From positions 1 to 64,000 of IMG/VR virus record IMGVR_UViG_3300001533_003062: a stretch of DNA of 64,000 bases, one strand, 5' to 3'. The notes beneath the pieces were generated by a model. It saw nothing but the letters and a program-made list of their open reading frames with translations. It was not told the DNA's origin and ran no database searches. This document shows positions 18,070-28,500 of the stretch, piece by piece (the stretch's first letter is position 1; each line of letters begins with the position of its first letter). This DNA comes from a virus. The position numbers were made by a program, and so were the translations under genes.

Positions 18070-21000
18070 TTATAGTCCTCTTTTAATATTCTCTTCTTTT
18101 AGTATAATAACATTACTTAAGCTATCTTGGTCTACATCCAGGTACTCTATTTCCGAAGTAACTATATCGCCTACTATATTCTCGTTCTCCGGGTAAGACA
18201 CATAATAGGATGCCTTATAATTCTTAGATTGCGGGGGGCTGCCATCAAAAGTACTTACTAATATTCTCCCGTCCGAAAATATATAAGAACTACCGGCTTT
18301 TTTAGACACTAAATAGGGCTCAGGGACTAAATCTAAAGGTACATTATCCTCATAAACACCTCTGAATAAATTATCGGGGCCACCGTTATCACTTGTCATA
18401 TGTTCTAAAACACTGTTTACACTTACGTACGAGGGCACTCCCTTACCGCTTAATTTTTGGTAAAGCTCGAAATCTACACTACCTAAATTCTCTAGAGGGA
18501 TAAAAGACCCGTTCCTTTTAGACATCTTTGTCAAAGGGATTTTAACATCTGAAACACCCTCTACACTAGATACTACTTTAACTAGGGAGCTTTGTGTCAA
18601 AGTTTCTCCCATCTTCATCCTAGATAGATGGTTGTTTATTGCTGTCTTTATCCTAGATAACAATAAGCTATTATTAACAGCTGCATCCGCTGTTATTTTT
18701 TTATAAACGGTAAACCCTAAATCTATATAGTTAAGCGTTGCTTGCTTAATCACGGTATCTGCGCAACTATGCTTCATATCGTCTACAGCCTCTTGTGACG
18801 CACTTACCAATCTATTATATCTATAGGTTACTTTGAAATTCATACTAGCCGTATAGGACACACTAACCCTTGAACCAGGTCTTATCTTACTATTAGGTAA
18901 TAACTCTATTTCAGTCCTTATCGAGGAATTACCTAAAATAACTTTATAATCTACATCCTCTAAATAGGTAGTATCCCCGTCTAATGAAGTTATCACTATA
19001 GTAGATCCCTCAACCCCCTTACTATTAAGGGGGGTAGAAGACGCCAATACTAAATCTACCTCTTCTCCCTCTATATCTATAAACTCATTTATATCTTCAT
19101 TACCTGTAAAATTGAATCTTAGCGCATTCTTAGCTATAGAGGACTCTCCTATATCTAAAGGATCATCCGTTTTAACTAGCTCATATAATTCTGGATCTAC
19201 CTCATTACCTTCAGCATCTTCTACGGATACTATTGAGTCAACAGGCGGGTTTTCAAGGATAATAGAATTAGAACTTCTATACTTATACGACATTTCAATT
19301 ATGTCAAATGTAGACATACCTATCTCATTATTAATAGCATTTTTTTCTAAAATTACGGAATCTCCATCACCCACTATCTCTATACCTGTTATATCGTAAT
19401 CTCTACCCCGCGTTGCGTTACGGACAGAAGATACACTTACTATGGGGCTTTCAGAACTTACATTATTATTTATAGTCTTTAGCCTCATTTCTTCCGAGCT
19501 CACAATTTTTAACTGCTCCGATATATTATTACCTATAACATCCTTTGGGTACTCGTACTTAAAAGACACCCTATCTATAGTTTGTACTATTTCACTTCCT
19601 TTTATATAGATATCTACCTTACCACCTATGTGCCTCTTTTCCGTCTTATCATAATCCCTCAGCATGAGCCTATCCCCCGCCTCTTCTACCCTAACTTGCT
19701 CTACCCCGGGCACACTTAAGACAGTGTTAGCATATCCTCCTGGAGTCCCCGCATCTAAAGATATACTACTCAGTTTAATTCTATCCGCTAAGTGCTGGTT
19801 TGTTTCCTGATTAGAACCCCCCGTGATAGCAGAATCATTAGTTACCTGTACCGAGGGACCTAAGGCACTAGAGCTGGTTAAAAAACCTGAAGGAACGTTA
19901 CCCACCGTGCCGGATTGAATAGCCTCTACCTCTGCTTGGACCTCATATCTTTGCTCTACAGGATTATAGTAATAAGAGATATTACTTACATCCATCAAAC
20001 TACTACTTACCGTCCTAAAAGCGGTTGACCTTATGCCTAGTCCTATGTCTTCCGCAGAGTTTATGGTTATACCTGAGGGTATTCTAATATCCGACTCAGG
20101 CCTTATTTTAGTATAAAATGTGGCGAAACCCTTTGCCCTTGTAGGAGGCCTTCGCACCAAGCCTCTATTGGCTGCTAATTTATCAAATTGTTCGTCTATT
20201 AAAAGTTGCAGGGCATCATTAGTAGTTAACTGTAGCGCATCCCTAAGCCTAATCTTATTTAAGTTACTCTCTACAGGATCACTGACTCCGTCTCCATCTG
20301 CATCATCGAATGCTACTAAAGTATTAATAGAGTTGCAGGTGAATACGAAATCCTGTATTAAATAAAATTTCTCGAACTCTAATGAGATAGGGTCTAGCAT
20401 ATCACGGAAAACGGAACCTCCGGAAGTATTTATATTCTTATTATTACTTACGAGGTCTTTAGTCAAAGAGGTGAGTACGGATTCTCTACTTCTTAGGGGG
20501 AGGTTTTTAGTATCTAAAGAATAGTCTATAAATTTAGCCTCTTTTTCTGTAGAATAAAGACTCTCCACAGAGGTATTTAGTACATTGTCAAAGGCTATTA
20601 CTGAGACTACAAAGAAATAACTATAGTTATTATCTAAGGTATCTCCGTCCGCTAAAAAAACATTTGGGAAATCATTATTTTGTATGAGTTTACTAATTAC
20701 TTCTTTATTAAAAGTGAAAGTATAGTATTCTTTCTCGACATTTTTAGTTTTTATAGTCCTAACATTAGTCCCCGAGGCAGAGTCAACATAGAAGCTATCC
20801 GTAAGAATCTCTTCTAAAGTTTCTTTTTCATCTATCTCCGTTACAGAGGTATTATTCATCCTTACATAGCCTCTACTACCCCCTCCGGATATGTTAGAGA
20901 CATAAAAATTTATACCCGCAAACTCCGCATTATTGCTGAACCTAATAGAGTCCTTAGATACCTTGAGTTTTATTTGGTTTTTAGACCTAAGGACCTCTAA

Positions 21001-21441
21001 GGTGGAGGTAGATAGAACCGAGGGGCTCACAGTATCTTCACTGATGATTTCTACATTGATGCTAACTTCAGCACTTTCATCCTCTATATATTTAGAAAAC
21101 CGATTCTTCTTAACAGTCTTGAAAACAATTAAAGCAGACGTTCCTACGCTAAAATTAATGATCCCTCTAGTATCAAAACTCCAGGGTATCTCTTCTATTA
21201 CATTACTATTACTCCCAACAGTAACGCCCCCATCAGAAAAGCTAGTGAAGTTGCTAGTTACCCCATTTCTCATTATTTGTACCTTATGAAGTACAGATAT
21301 ATAAAAGTTATCAGATTCCTCCTCTATTACGGAAGGTACTGATCCTGAGATAATTTGATTTAAACTATCCGTATAATATTTATTATCCTCTCCAGCTACC
21401 CAATTAGTCATAGGGTATAAAACTGTAGGTGCCGCTATCAT
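18070..21441 (-). CDS. Baseplate J-like wedge protein
   Basis: 1123 aa. The central part (about residues 440-720) has the baseplate J/gp6 pattern: RPPTRAKGFATFYTK, then IRIPSGITINS, EAIQSGTVGNVPSGFL, TGGSNQETNQHLADRIKLSS, GTPGGYANTVLSVPGVEQVRVEE. C-terminal residues about 880-980 carry the usual 'ATLNYIDLGFTVY ... RIKTAINNHLSRMKMGETL'. The protein is much longer than simple J proteins, with a 400-residue N-terminal extension of beta domains. The J fold joins wedges into the ring around the hub. The start overlaps the gp25-like gene's stop by 4 nt (ATGA), so the two are coupled, as gp25 and J genes usually are. Confidence 0.88.
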   Translation of the reverse strand: MIAAPTVLYPMTNWVAGEDNKYYTDSLNQIISGSVPSVIEEESDNFYISVLHKVQIMRNGVTSNFTSFSDGGVTVGSNSNVIEEIPWSFDTRGIINFSVGTSALIVFKTVKKNRFSKYIEDESAEVSINVEIISEDTVSPSVLSTSTLEVLRSKNQIKLKVSKDSIRFSNNAEFAGINFYVSNISGGGSRGYVRMNNTSVTEIDEKETLEEILTDSFYVDSASGTNVRTIKTKNVEKEYYTFTFNKEVISKLIQNNDFPNVFLADGDTLDNNYSYFFVVSVIAFDNVLNTSVESLYSTEKEAKFIDYSLDTKNLPLRSRESVLTSLTKDLVSNNKNINTSGGSVFRDMLDPISLEFEKFYLIQDFVFTCNSINTLVAFDDADGDGVSDPVESNLNKIRLRDALQLTTNDALQLLIDEQFDKLAANRGLVRRPPTRAKGFATFYTKIRPESDIRIPSGITINSAEDIGLGIRSTAFRTVSSSLMDVSNISYYYNPVEQRYEVQAEVEAIQSGTVGNVPSGFLTSSSALGPSVQVTNDSAITGGSNQETNQHLADRIKLSSISLDAGTPGGYANTVLSVPGVEQVRVEEAGDRLMLRDYDKTEKRHIGGKVDIYIKGSEIVQTIDRVSFKYEYPKDVIGNNISEQLKIVSSEEMRLKTINNNVSSESPIVSVSSVRNATRGRDYDITGIEIVGDGDSVILEKNAINNEIGMSTFDIIEMSYKYRSSNSIILENPPVDSIVSVEDAEGNEVDPELYELVKTDDPLDIGESSIAKNALRFNFTGNEDINEFIDIEGEEVDLVLASSTPLNSKGVEGSTIVITSLDGDTTYLEDVDYKVILGNSSIRTEIELLPNSKIRPGSRVSVSYTASMNFKVTYRYNRLVSASQEAVDDMKHSCADTVIKQATLNYIDLGFTVYKKITADAAVNNSLLLSRIKTAINNHLSRMKMGETLTQSSLVKVVSSVEGVSDVKIPLTKMSKRNGSFIPLENLGSVDFELYQKLSGKGVPSYVSVNSVLEHMTSDNGGPDNLFRGVYEDNVPLDLVPEPYLVSKKAGSSYIFSDGRILVSTFDGSPPQSKNYKASYYVSYPENENIVGDIVTSEIEYLDVDQDSLSNVIILKEENIKRGL

Positions 21442-22184
21442 ACTATACCTAACCTTTGTCTAAATTGACTTAATTCTAGTAACTGACTATATTCTATAGT
21501 CTTCCCACTCCTAGCAGTGAAAGATAGGGTCACCTCAAATACAGAATAATCTCCAGTTTCTTCCACAGATATACCTAGGGTAGTCCCGTATAGCTCTCCA
21601 GGAGTCATAACCCTCCCAGCGGCTATCTGCTGCTCTTGCAGGTCTATTAGCTTATTAACCGCGGTATTTATCTGATTTGTTACCCTAGAATTAATTAAAT
21701 CTATATCTGCTACTTTAGTACCTATAAGACTCTGCAAATCGGTCCCCATCCAATTATGGAAAGTATTAGAACCTATTTGAGTCACTATAAACTTTTCTAC
21801 CTGCTGAACTAAATAACCTTCGTCTTTGACCAGAGCTACGTCCCCGTCGGTGGATATCCTTATGTCATCTACGACACTGACCCCCAAACACTTAGGACAT
21901 CTTTCAAGTACCGTTAAATAATCCACTTCTACTAAAGGAAATTGGTTCCTTATCCTTCTTTTCATACGTATAAGTCTTTTTGGTACATAATTCCTATTAT
22001 CGCTAATAGTTATTATCTCGTAATCCTCTTTAGCCACCTCTGAGCCATCCACATAAACCTTACAAGAAGTCTCAGAAGCTATAGGATACACTAATAAGAT
22101 ATCTTTCCTATTAGCTCTCAGCGTAGCCTTCTCCCGATAAATACGATGATCGCATATATTTTGTATTTTAAAATCTTGAGACAT
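21438..22184 (-). CDS. Putative gp25/GPW-like baseplate wedge protein
   Basis: 248 aa. Residues 1-105 contain beta strands ending in a CPKC motif. Residues about 125-248 have the layout of the gp25/GPW lysozyme-like wedge family: KFIVTQIGSNTFHNWMGTDLQSLIG (pieces of), RVTNQINTAVNKLIDLQEQQ, then a YSVFEVTLSFTARSGK strand. In T4, gp25 sits beside the J-like protein in the wedge; here the gene overlaps the J gene by 4 nt, which supports the call. A catalytic role is unlikely, since wedge members are structural. A motif TATTAATAG lies 16 nt before the ATG. Confidence 0.68.
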   Translation of the reverse strand: MSQDFKIQNICDHRIYREKATLRANRKDILLVYPIASETSCKVYVDGSEVAKEDYEIITISDNRNYVPKRLIRMKRRIRNQFPLVEVDYLTVLERCPKCLGVSVVDDIRISTDGDVALVKDEGYLVQQVEKFIVTQIGSNTFHNWMGTDLQSLIGTKVADIDLINSRVTNQINTAVNKLIDLQEQQIAAGRVMTPGELYGTTLGISVEETGDYSVFEVTLSFTARSGKTIEYSQLLELSQFRQRLGIV

Positions 22185-22200
22185 AATATTAGCCTTGTTA

Positions 22201-22209
22201 TATTAATAG
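22201..22209 (-). promoter_or_regulatory. TATTAATAG motif upstream of gp25-like gene
   Basis: Minus-strand reading CTATTAATATAACAAGG, 16 nt before the ATG at 22184, in a 66-nt gap at the head of the wedge genes. It is one of five intergenic copies found. A late-promoter core is a guess. Confidence 0.3.
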
Positions 22210-22250
22210 GTTATTAGATAATAGTTCTTACCTATTACCTTATTAAAATC

Positions 22251-23678
22251 TTAAAAGACATCCTCTTTATCGCTATACTTTTTAGCAGCCTCTTCCTCCT
22301 GTACTTCTTCCCTTATGCGGTAAACACCTTTTACTTTTACAAGGTACTTTAGCTGTATGAATCTTTTTTTGCCGTTTTTATCTATGACTTTCTCTTCATC
22401 CTCAAACGGTAGATTACCTCCATACTCCTCTCTTACTAGGTTCCTTAAATCTTCCTCTAAAGCCTTTTTAGTATCAGGGTCTGTAGGGATAATACCACCC
22501 GTCCTAAATGCTAAATTCTTAAAGAAACGCCTAGCTTTATCGCTCTTAAAAGGGCCCTCTCCCGCTAAAACTCCCTCTAAATAGTTCTTCCCTTTATTTG
22601 CTTTGGATAGAAAGTCATTTATACCCTTGGTCATTTCATCTATCCGGCTTTTTTCTATCGATAACTCTTCTCTGAGCTCTTCTTTATTCTTCGTATCCGC
22701 TATCCTTGAGTATACATCAGATTTTAGCATAGTTTGTATTCTACCTGAAAAATCTTCGATAGTATTATTCTTAATCCCTTCTTCTTTAGATATATTCTCT
22801 TTTTGATTAGATATAGATTCATATAGTACATCTATCATATTCCTTATTTTAACCTCGGTTGTAACTATAGTCTGCAAGGGTACCCCAATAAAATGTTTTG
22901 GAAGACCCTCTAAGTGAGTTTTAAAATTTAGGGCTTTTACATTAGATTTTAAATCTTCTGGTAAGAGATCAAAATTACTTATGAGCTTTTTCTTATAGTG
23001 TATAAAACTTACAGAATTATGTTGCATATAAGCCCTATACCGATCCTCTTCCTCCGTTGTAGACTCTGTGCTTGTTACCTGTAAAAAAATACCGTAGAAT
23101 TTATGCAGGTATTCATTATAAGCTTGAGAGGCCTCTAAGAATCCCTTATCGGACTCTCTTTCCTCTAAAGATTTATCAGATTCCTTATCAGCCTTAAGAT
23201 TATACATCTTACTGATAAAAAATTCTAACTCTTTTATCCTTAAATTGCTTTTCTTTAGATCGTAGACTAAGGATTCTAACTTACCCCTTTTATCCTTAGT
23301 TAAATCCTTATAAATATTGTTTAAAGCAGTATAAGTAGGATCTACGTGGTTCTTCTCGAAGAACTTATAATCCCGAGCATCCGCTAAAAGATCTAAAGGC
23401 CCTACATTGGGGACCGTATCAGATACTGAAATTGAGGCTAAATTTGGGTCAGAATCTATGTCAACCCCTGTACCTCCCCCCAAGACAGACTCTTTTACTA
23501 TGAAACTTCTTAAGCCTGAATGCTGCCTTTTTATTTTTCTACGTAATTTAGACAATTCTTTCTTATAGGATTTAATCTGATCATCTATAGAAGTATCCTG
23601 AGCATATTTTTGATATAACTCTAAGTCAGATAGAGCCATATTAGAACTGTATAAGCCTAATAATGAATCTTTAGCCAT
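22251..23678 (-). CDS. Coiled-coil structural protein, unknown function
   Basis: 475 aa, highly charged and alpha-helical. There are coiled-coil-type stretches near residues 20-50 (DDQIKSYKKELSKLRRKIKR), 140-175 and 285-355 (SNQKENISKEEGIKNN; KEELREELSIEKSRIDEM). It ends with a Lys/Glu-rich tail. I recognise no family. It lies between the FN3-containing 571-aa protein (15-nt gap) and the gp25-like gene (66-nt gap), so it is probably a baseplate wedge or assembly component. No signal peptide or membrane helix is visible. Confidence 0.6.
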   Translation of the reverse strand: MAKDSLLGLYSSNMALSDLELYQKYAQDTSIDDQIKSYKKELSKLRRKIKRQHSGLRSFIVKESVLGGGTGVDIDSDPNLASISVSDTVPNVGPLDLLADARDYKFFEKNHVDPTYTALNNIYKDLTKDKRGKLESLVYDLKKSNLRIKELEFFISKMYNLKADKESDKSLEERESDKGFLEASQAYNEYLHKFYGIFLQVTSTESTTEEEDRYRAYMQHNSVSFIHYKKKLISNFDLLPEDLKSNVKALNFKTHLEGLPKHFIGVPLQTIVTTEVKIRNMIDVLYESISNQKENISKEEGIKNNTIEDFSGRIQTMLKSDVYSRIADTKNKEELREELSIEKSRIDEMTKGINDFLSKANKGKNYLEGVLAGEGPFKSDKARRFFKNLAFRTGGIIPTDPDTKKALEEDLRNLVREEYGGNLPFEDEEKVIDKNGKKRFIQLKYLVKVKGVYRIREEVQEEEAAKKYSDKEDVF

Positions 23679-23693
23679 TATAAAAATCTCTCC

Positions 23694-25409
23694 TTATGAT
23701 AAGCCTAATAAGCCTAATACGGTTTCTACCGCCTTTATAGATTTTTGGATCTGTTCTGCTCCGTCCTCTCCCACATCCTTGACCGGTTTAAAATATTTCT
23801 GGAAATATTCACCGTCTAAAGAGGGAAAACCAAAGACTAGTATTAAACCGAACATAATACCCTGCTCATCCGAGCCGTTAAAAGGATTTTCATTGTCCGG
23901 CGTACTAGGTACCGCACAAGCTTCATCGAATCTCTGAGATAATCCGTTCATTCCACCCTCTTCAGGAGGCAGTTTTAAAAGAGCTAAAGTGCCCTTAAAG
24001 CTGAATTGAGATATTGTTTTTATTATATCCTCTATGGAATCTATAATTTTTATTATTTTCTTTATCTTCTTTTCCATGAATTTAATATAGTTATTAAGGG
24101 CATCAGAACCCGTAGATATGCTACCCTCTAAGATATCCGAGATATTATCTATTTTATCGAAAAGCTTATCAATAGCGGGGCCCAGGAAAGTCCTCATGCT
24201 TATAGATTTCCACTCACCCGCTAAATCCAAGGGAGGAACCACCATCCCTCTGTCATCTAATAAGGACCTACTAGCCAATACCGATAAAGGTATCTTAGCC
24301 ACTGGGCGTGCCCGTACCGATTTCGAGGCTACAGCACTGTTCAAATTTTTAAGATCAGGATTGTTCTCAAAGAAACCTTCGCTAGAAGGACCTATATAAG
24401 AATAAACCTTATAAAAGTAAGTTTCTCCCGCCTTAACATCGAAGTCAATATATTCGTATTTTGTTTTAGCTATAATCTGTTTAACTTCTGCTATTTCTCC
24501 CCCATTAAAATCCTTGTTATCGAATACCTCGATAATACTTCCCGTAACCGTTTCTATATAAGTTCCCTTTGAATTTCCTATATTTCTGGTTACCTCAAAA
24601 CCGGACACATACTCCCCAGGATGCGTCCAAGTTAGTTTCACTCCTATGGCTGGTGCAGATTTCCTGTCTTTTCTATAGTGCCCTGGGATGGCCCTTAAAC
24701 CTTTGGGAGGTTGTATATTAAAACCTTTAAAAGGGAAAAAGTTAGATAACACCTTAAAATTCTCTATGAGGTTAGCTAATATGTTAGGATCGTTTATACC
24801 TGCTATACCCGCTAAAATTACGCCTCCTACCGTATCCGAGTCCTGAAATTTAGGGGCCCCAGGATCGGTGCTGTTCAAAAGGGAGGCATTCACACGGCTT
24901 TGGAACTCCTTAAAACCCCCATTAATAGGCATAGCAAACTTTTGACGCTTAGTATCAAAATCTGGATTTATTATACACGCATAGAAGCCTAAAGAAGTAA
25001 GGCCCTCTATGATACTTTTCAGCTGTTTAATTACTACTTTAAGAGCTAGCTTTAAGAGAAAAGATATATTTCTAAGGTCCGAGCTTAATATCCGCAATAT
25101 TTTAAGAACAACCACAAAAACTGAAGTAATCCTATCTATCTTTTCTAAAACCTCACTAACCACCTCTACGACTTTTTCTTCTTTTGTCAGATCGACACTA
25201 AGGGTAAGATCTAGCCATTCAGACCCTAGATTAGAGGCACTACTACTCTCTTTAGAGGTGTTTTCCTTAGCCGGTTCGGGGGTGTTTATTATAGGCTTTT
25301 TAGGTTCATAACCTAAAATATCCGGAAATTCTACACTCCCTATTTCAAGATCTTCCGTCTTAGGGGCTACATATTCAGGCTCTCTTATGAATCTTACTCT
25401 TAATCCCAT
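23694..25409 (-). CDS. Baseplate-region structural protein with FN3-like domain
   Basis: 571 aa. Residues 1-75 are Pro/Glu/Ser-rich. Residues 75-150 form amphipathic helices (EVLEKIDRITSVFVVVLKILRIL). Around 230-345 is a fibronectin type III-like domain (VKLTWTHPGEYVSGFEVTRN; EYIDFDVKAGETYFYKVYSYIG). C-terminal residues 400-571 are helical, with KKIKKIIKIIDSIEDIIKTI. The ATG overlaps the stop of the small gene upstream by one base (TAATG), so it is coupled to it and to the giant protein. It is a likely baseplate component; the exact role is not recognised. Confidence 0.62.
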   Translation of the reverse strand: MGLRVRFIREPEYVAPKTEDLEIGSVEFPDILGYEPKKPIINTPEPAKENTSKESSSASNLGSEWLDLTLSVDLTKEEKVVEVVSEVLEKIDRITSVFVVVLKILRILSSDLRNISFLLKLALKVVIKQLKSIIEGLTSLGFYACIINPDFDTKRQKFAMPINGGFKEFQSRVNASLLNSTDPGAPKFQDSDTVGGVILAGIAGINDPNILANLIENFKVLSNFFPFKGFNIQPPKGLRAIPGHYRKDRKSAPAIGVKLTWTHPGEYVSGFEVTRNIGNSKGTYIETVTGSIIEVFDNKDFNGGEIAEVKQIIAKTKYEYIDFDVKAGETYFYKVYSYIGPSSEGFFENNPDLKNLNSAVASKSVRARPVAKIPLSVLASRSLLDDRGMVVPPLDLAGEWKSISMRTFLGPAIDKLFDKIDNISDILEGSISTGSDALNNYIKFMEKKIKKIIKIIDSIEDIIKTISQFSFKGTLALLKLPPEEGGMNGLSQRFDEACAVPSTPDNENPFNGSDEQGIMFGLILVFGFPSLDGEYFQKYFKPVKDVGEDGAEQIQKSIKAVETVLGLLGLS

Positions 25410-25582
25410 TATTTCCTTCTCAATCTTTTTTCTAAATCTTTAAGTTGTATCTTTAAGACTTCTTTTAACTCCTCTTGTAGAGGTTTTAATATATCATCTA
25501 TTAATGGATTATGGTTATGAGGCCCCGCCTCCACTTTTTTCCACCTAGGTTTACTATCCCAACCCGCTATCTTACCACTCAT
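25409..25582 (-). CDS. Small basic/helical protein between giant baseplate gene and FN3 gene
   Basis: 57 aa from the ATG at 25582 (MSGKIAGWDSKPRWKK). An in-frame ATG at 25627 would add 15 residues but lies inside the giant gene. I prefer 25582 because it follows that gene's TGA by a single base, the usual coupling here, with a GGGGG stretch upstream. The C-terminal half is a charged helix (LQEELKEVLKIQLKDLEKRL). No family is recognised. Its conserved position between two large structural genes suggests a small adaptor or assembly protein. Confidence 0.6.
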   Translation of the reverse strand: MSGKIAGWDSKPRWKKVEAGPHNHNPLIDDILKPLQEELKEVLKIQLKDLEKRLRRK

Positions 25583-25583
25583 A

Positions 25584-28500
25584 TCAAACCCCCGTGGCCC
25601 CTCCGATATTAGAGGCATCCTCTTCATCCTCCTCTATCTTTTTAGTTAGATATTTGACCTTCTGGTCACAGCCTATCTCTCTATGGAATTTAAGGTAAAG
25701 CCACAGATATTTATTAGAGACTAATTGCTCGTTTACAATACCCTCCCTTATCTGACCTACCCTCTTAAATTTGATGTATCTTAGAAAATTCTCGGTACCT
25801 AAGCCTAAAGGATAATCGTTATAGATACCATCCTCTTCTAAGGCCATCTCGCGCTTTAAGTCCTCTCCCACATTCTCATACTGTAGGGGGGCTATTAACC
25901 TACTAGGAAGATTAGACATGAATACATTTTTTAGCTGTTGTTCTTTATTGTAAAAGTAATCCACGGTCTCCTCTTCAGGCGTATAATCTATCCACGGCTT
26001 AGACATCCTTTTCTTAGCACTATTTAGAAGTATAGTGAGATCGTAATCGGATACCTGGAAATACCGGATATCCCCCATCACACCAAAATAAGCTTTAAAG
26101 GCTTTATTTTTGTACATACTGACCTCGGGGGTCCTCGTGATACCTAATTTACCAAAGCCCCTCCTTACTAAAGGTAATATATTTATACTTAATAAACCCT
26201 CGTCATAGTCTCCCCTAAAATTCCGTACAAATTTTTCAAGGTCTCTGTCTAGGTTAGAGGACCGTGTCTCCCCTGAGGTAACCGTAAATTCCGTGGAGGA
26301 CACGCCATAAGTACCCGTATTATCTTCGTACTCCATGTGGAGTAAATCTAAAGCTAATACAGGTCTTAAGTCCCCGTCTAAATCTAAATAGCTTTCGATT
26401 TCTTGGTAGTCCGGTTTAGGTATCAAAAGCTCCGCAGGAAGATCACCATATCCCTCATGCACCAACTTAGATGTTAGTCCTGTAAAGGGCTCCTTAGAGT
26501 TTATATCTTCAATTATATCGAAGAAGTTACCGTTTAGAACAAAATTATATTCGGTGATGTATTTCCCATACATTACATCCCCAAAAGGCTCGAACCCAGA
26601 GGTGCCCGTAAGATTCAATGCAGGACTTGTATTGTATGCGGGTTTAATCACAGAGGCTATGAAAAAAGGTTCAAATGAGAAATTATTTAGATGTCTCCTT
26701 GAGTTTATAACACTAACCAACCCCTCAATAGTATATAAGGGAGTATTATAGGATATATTCAGAGGATAAACAATATTTCCGCTGTACCTAACAGTAGCAG
26801 TTAAGGTAATTCTATCTCTGCTAGAGGGTACACTATAGCTAACATCCGTCACCTCCCAAGCAGAACCTGTCACAGATCCCGAGCTGGCTATTATACTTAG
26901 ATCAAAAGCAGGCGCAGTTGTGAATACTTCTTTCTCCAAAGTAACAGGGGATACACTAAGACTTCCAGAACCGCTTAGTAAGTCCGTGCTGCTGCCGTCT
27001 CCTCCAAGTGCTAGTACCGCGTTAAACATAGGAGTCCCTGTCTCTGGTATAGTCTCTAAATTTATAGCCCCTACTAATTCAGATATTGTGTCATAAGACG
27101 TATTATTAAATAAAAAATCCTGCTGGTAAGTTAGTTCTGTAGTGTAGTTACCTGTAAAGGATAAAGTTTTACCCACATCATCTACTCGATATTGTAGATT
27201 TGAAAAATCGTAAAAATCTGAATTAGGCACCACAGAAAAAACTTTAGCATTAGTCTTAATATCTAAACTACTAGACCTATAAACGGGATAATCTTCTATA
27301 GTAGTATTATTTAGCTTGTCCGGAAGAGACTCATTAAAACCGGGTGTCAGGGGGTTATTTGATTTTTCATTTATCCTAATCTCGGTCTCCTCTGTGGGAG
27401 TTAAACCCACTACCTCATCTCTCATCAAATATATTTTATCTAGCTCTGATTTATATAATTCAGTTTTCTGGTCAGGTAAATAGGTATACTCGAAATACCC
27501 TCTATTGCCGTCCTCACTAATCTTACCGTCTTCACCCCTTTTAAAGTCCCTGTCCCACCTTAGGTTACAATAGAAATAAGCGTTAGAATCCGAACCAACG
27601 CTACCAGAGCCTGATAATTGACCGTTTATCCTATCTAGAAGTTCGTTCAAGGTCTCGCCCTCTATAGATCGGCCTTCTGGCCTTTCGCCTGATGACGCTA
27701 AAGGTATACTTACGTCTACGTTTAAACTTTTAAACCTTATCCAATTATTTTTTATTTCAAAAAATCTACCCTCCTCTTCATCTGGTTCATCCCAACAGTA
27801 GACGTGAAAAGGAGTAATATCTACGGAATTTCCAAAATTACCCGAATCAGCCATGAGTTCCTGAGCGCGCCCAGGTGATGAGGCGAAAGCAAAATTTTCA
27901 GTATCTCTGACACTATAATTATCTTGTACTACGCTTAAGTCTACGCTACCACCAAAATCTGATCGAGAGACCTGTAGCTTCCAACCGGCTATATAGGCCT
28001 TAGAATCTGTATAACTCCCATTTAAATTAAGAAGCTCCCCGTCAACACCTTTGACTAGGGATACCTCGTCCGTCCTATAGAATTTCCCCTCACCGCCATT
28101 ATCCGATTTAGAAAATATCCTAAAATATTTCCTAACAGGCTCATAGGATACCTTCAGATTCTGAGTGTCTAAATCAAGCACCCAATCTCCGCCTACCGCA
28201 GTGGCCTCGTAATGTCCGCCAGAATTTTCCGGATCTTCCCCAAAAATATAGGCTCCAGGCACTACCTCACCTTTTTCATTTGTATATTCCCCCCGCCATT
28301 GCGCATTATTTATGGCCTCTATTAAGTCCCTTATCTTTTTGTATTTGCCTAAGTCTAATTTTAATATGTACTTTCCGCCTTCCGCTTCCCTTCTTAATAG
28401 AACTATATTTCTCACTATTTTTGTGCTAGGCCTGTTTATAGGGACATTAGCCCTAAGTTTCTGGTATTCATCAGGGGTTATTATTGCTAAATTTGGGTCA

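Noticed and set aside
25583-25627. Longer start (72 aa) for the small gene before the FN3 protein
   Set aside because: It lies inside the giant gene; the ATG at 25582, one base after that gene's stop, fits the coupling seen across the cluster.
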